Shown one piece after another: positions 63,897 to 64,000 of a DNA stretch of 64,000 nucleotides. The DNA comes from Cupriavidus pauculus. Its GTDB lineage: Bacteria; Pseudomonadota; Gammaproteobacteria; Burkholderiales; Burkholderiaceae. Both the position numbers and the translations under genes were made by a program. The stretch is taken from positions 2,294,001 to 2,358,000 of the forward strand of contig NZ_CP033969.1 in NCBI RefSeq assembly GCF_003854935.1. Direction: 5' to 3'. The notes below the pieces were generated by a model that saw only the letters and a list, made by a program, of their open reading frames with translations, searched no databases and was not told the origin of the DNA. Numbering within the stretch: position 1 is the stretch's first letter; every line of letters starts with the position of its first letter.

Positions 63897-64000
63897 ATGG
63901 CTAAGCTGTCTCTACGCAACGTACAGAAAACCTACCCCGGCGGCACGCAGGTCGTCCACGGCATCGACATGGAGATCGCCGACGGCGAGTTCATCGTGAT
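63897..64000 (+). CDS. ugpC: sn-glycerol-3-phosphate ABC transporter ATPase UgpC (partial, cut by window end)
   Basis: Only the first 34 codons are present. The start [16 protein letters not shown] is typical of UgpC/MalK-type ATPases, which have the Walker A motif a few residues beyond the cut. It follows ugpE by 9 bases with an AAGG ribosome-binding site. The call rests on position and this short N-terminus. Confidence 0.93.
   Translation, partial: MAKLSLRNVQKTYPGGTQVVHGIDMEIADGEFIV

Noticed and set aside
1-64000. tRNA, rRNA, CRISPR array, transposase or prophage genes
   Set aside because: No tRNA-like cloverleaf, regular spacer array or transposase/integrase motifs were seen. The borders of the siderophore locus show no obvious attachment-site repeats or IS ends.

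Overview
The window is GC-rich DNA (coding on both strands, strong third-position GC) from a member of the Burkholderiaceae, most likely Cupriavidus or a close Ralstonia-type relative. The evidence is the protein-family make-up: a narK1-narK2-narGHJI operon, a glnA / DUF4124 / ntrB / ntrC block, argA divergent from a long hrpA, yggX, and a ugp transporter. The species call is inference; no rRNA or marker gene for identification is present. I saw no tRNA, rRNA, CRISPR array, insertion sequence or phage gene.

Region 1 (14-9491, minus strand) is a complete respiratory nitrate reductase operon, read narK1 > narK2 > narG > narH > narJ > narI, with a 270-base control region (9492-9761) separating it from the next block.

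Region 2 (9762-39043) is a complete yersiniabactin-type siderophore locus. A long minus-strand operon of nine genes, nearly all overlapping by 4 bases, runs from 37915 to 10484: TonB receptor (FyuA-like), two ABC half-transporters (YbtP/YbtQ-like), HMWP2-like NRPS, MFS exporter (YbtX-like), HMWP1-like PKS/NRPS, thiazolinyl imide reductase (YbtU-like), type II thioesterase (YbtT-like), and one protein that fuses the salicylate-AMP ligase (YbtE role) to the salicylate synthase (YbtS role). A phosphopantetheinyl transferase gene converges on the 3' end, and a divergent AraC-type regulator (YbtA role) with a Fur-box-like site heads the operon. Together the genes can make salicylate, activate it, prime carrier proteins, assemble a salicyl-thiazoline/thiazolidine-polyketide-thiazoline chain, release and export it, and re-import the ferric complex. 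The ketoreductase domain of the HMWP1-like protein lacks the usual catalytic Tyr, so the product may differ from yersiniabactin.

Region 3 (39083-42683) holds a COG3315-type methyltransferase and a large 856-residue protein of unknown function with beta-rich N-terminal and glycosidase-like C-terminal parts.

Region 4 (42862-64000) is housekeeping chromosome: yggX, argA and hrpA (sharing a 23-base divergent promoter region with a perfect palindromic -10), a beta-propeller protein, a NodB-type deacetylase, a sterol-desaturase-type hydroxylase, an EI24 membrane protein, a CinA-type MoCF protein, a rhodanese, the nitrogen-control block glnA-(DUF4124)-ntrB-ntrC with three evenly spaced NtrC-like sites and a sigma-54 promoter, a HAD phosphatase, and the ugpB-ugpA-ugpE-ugpC glycerol-3-phosphate importer, the last cut by the window end.
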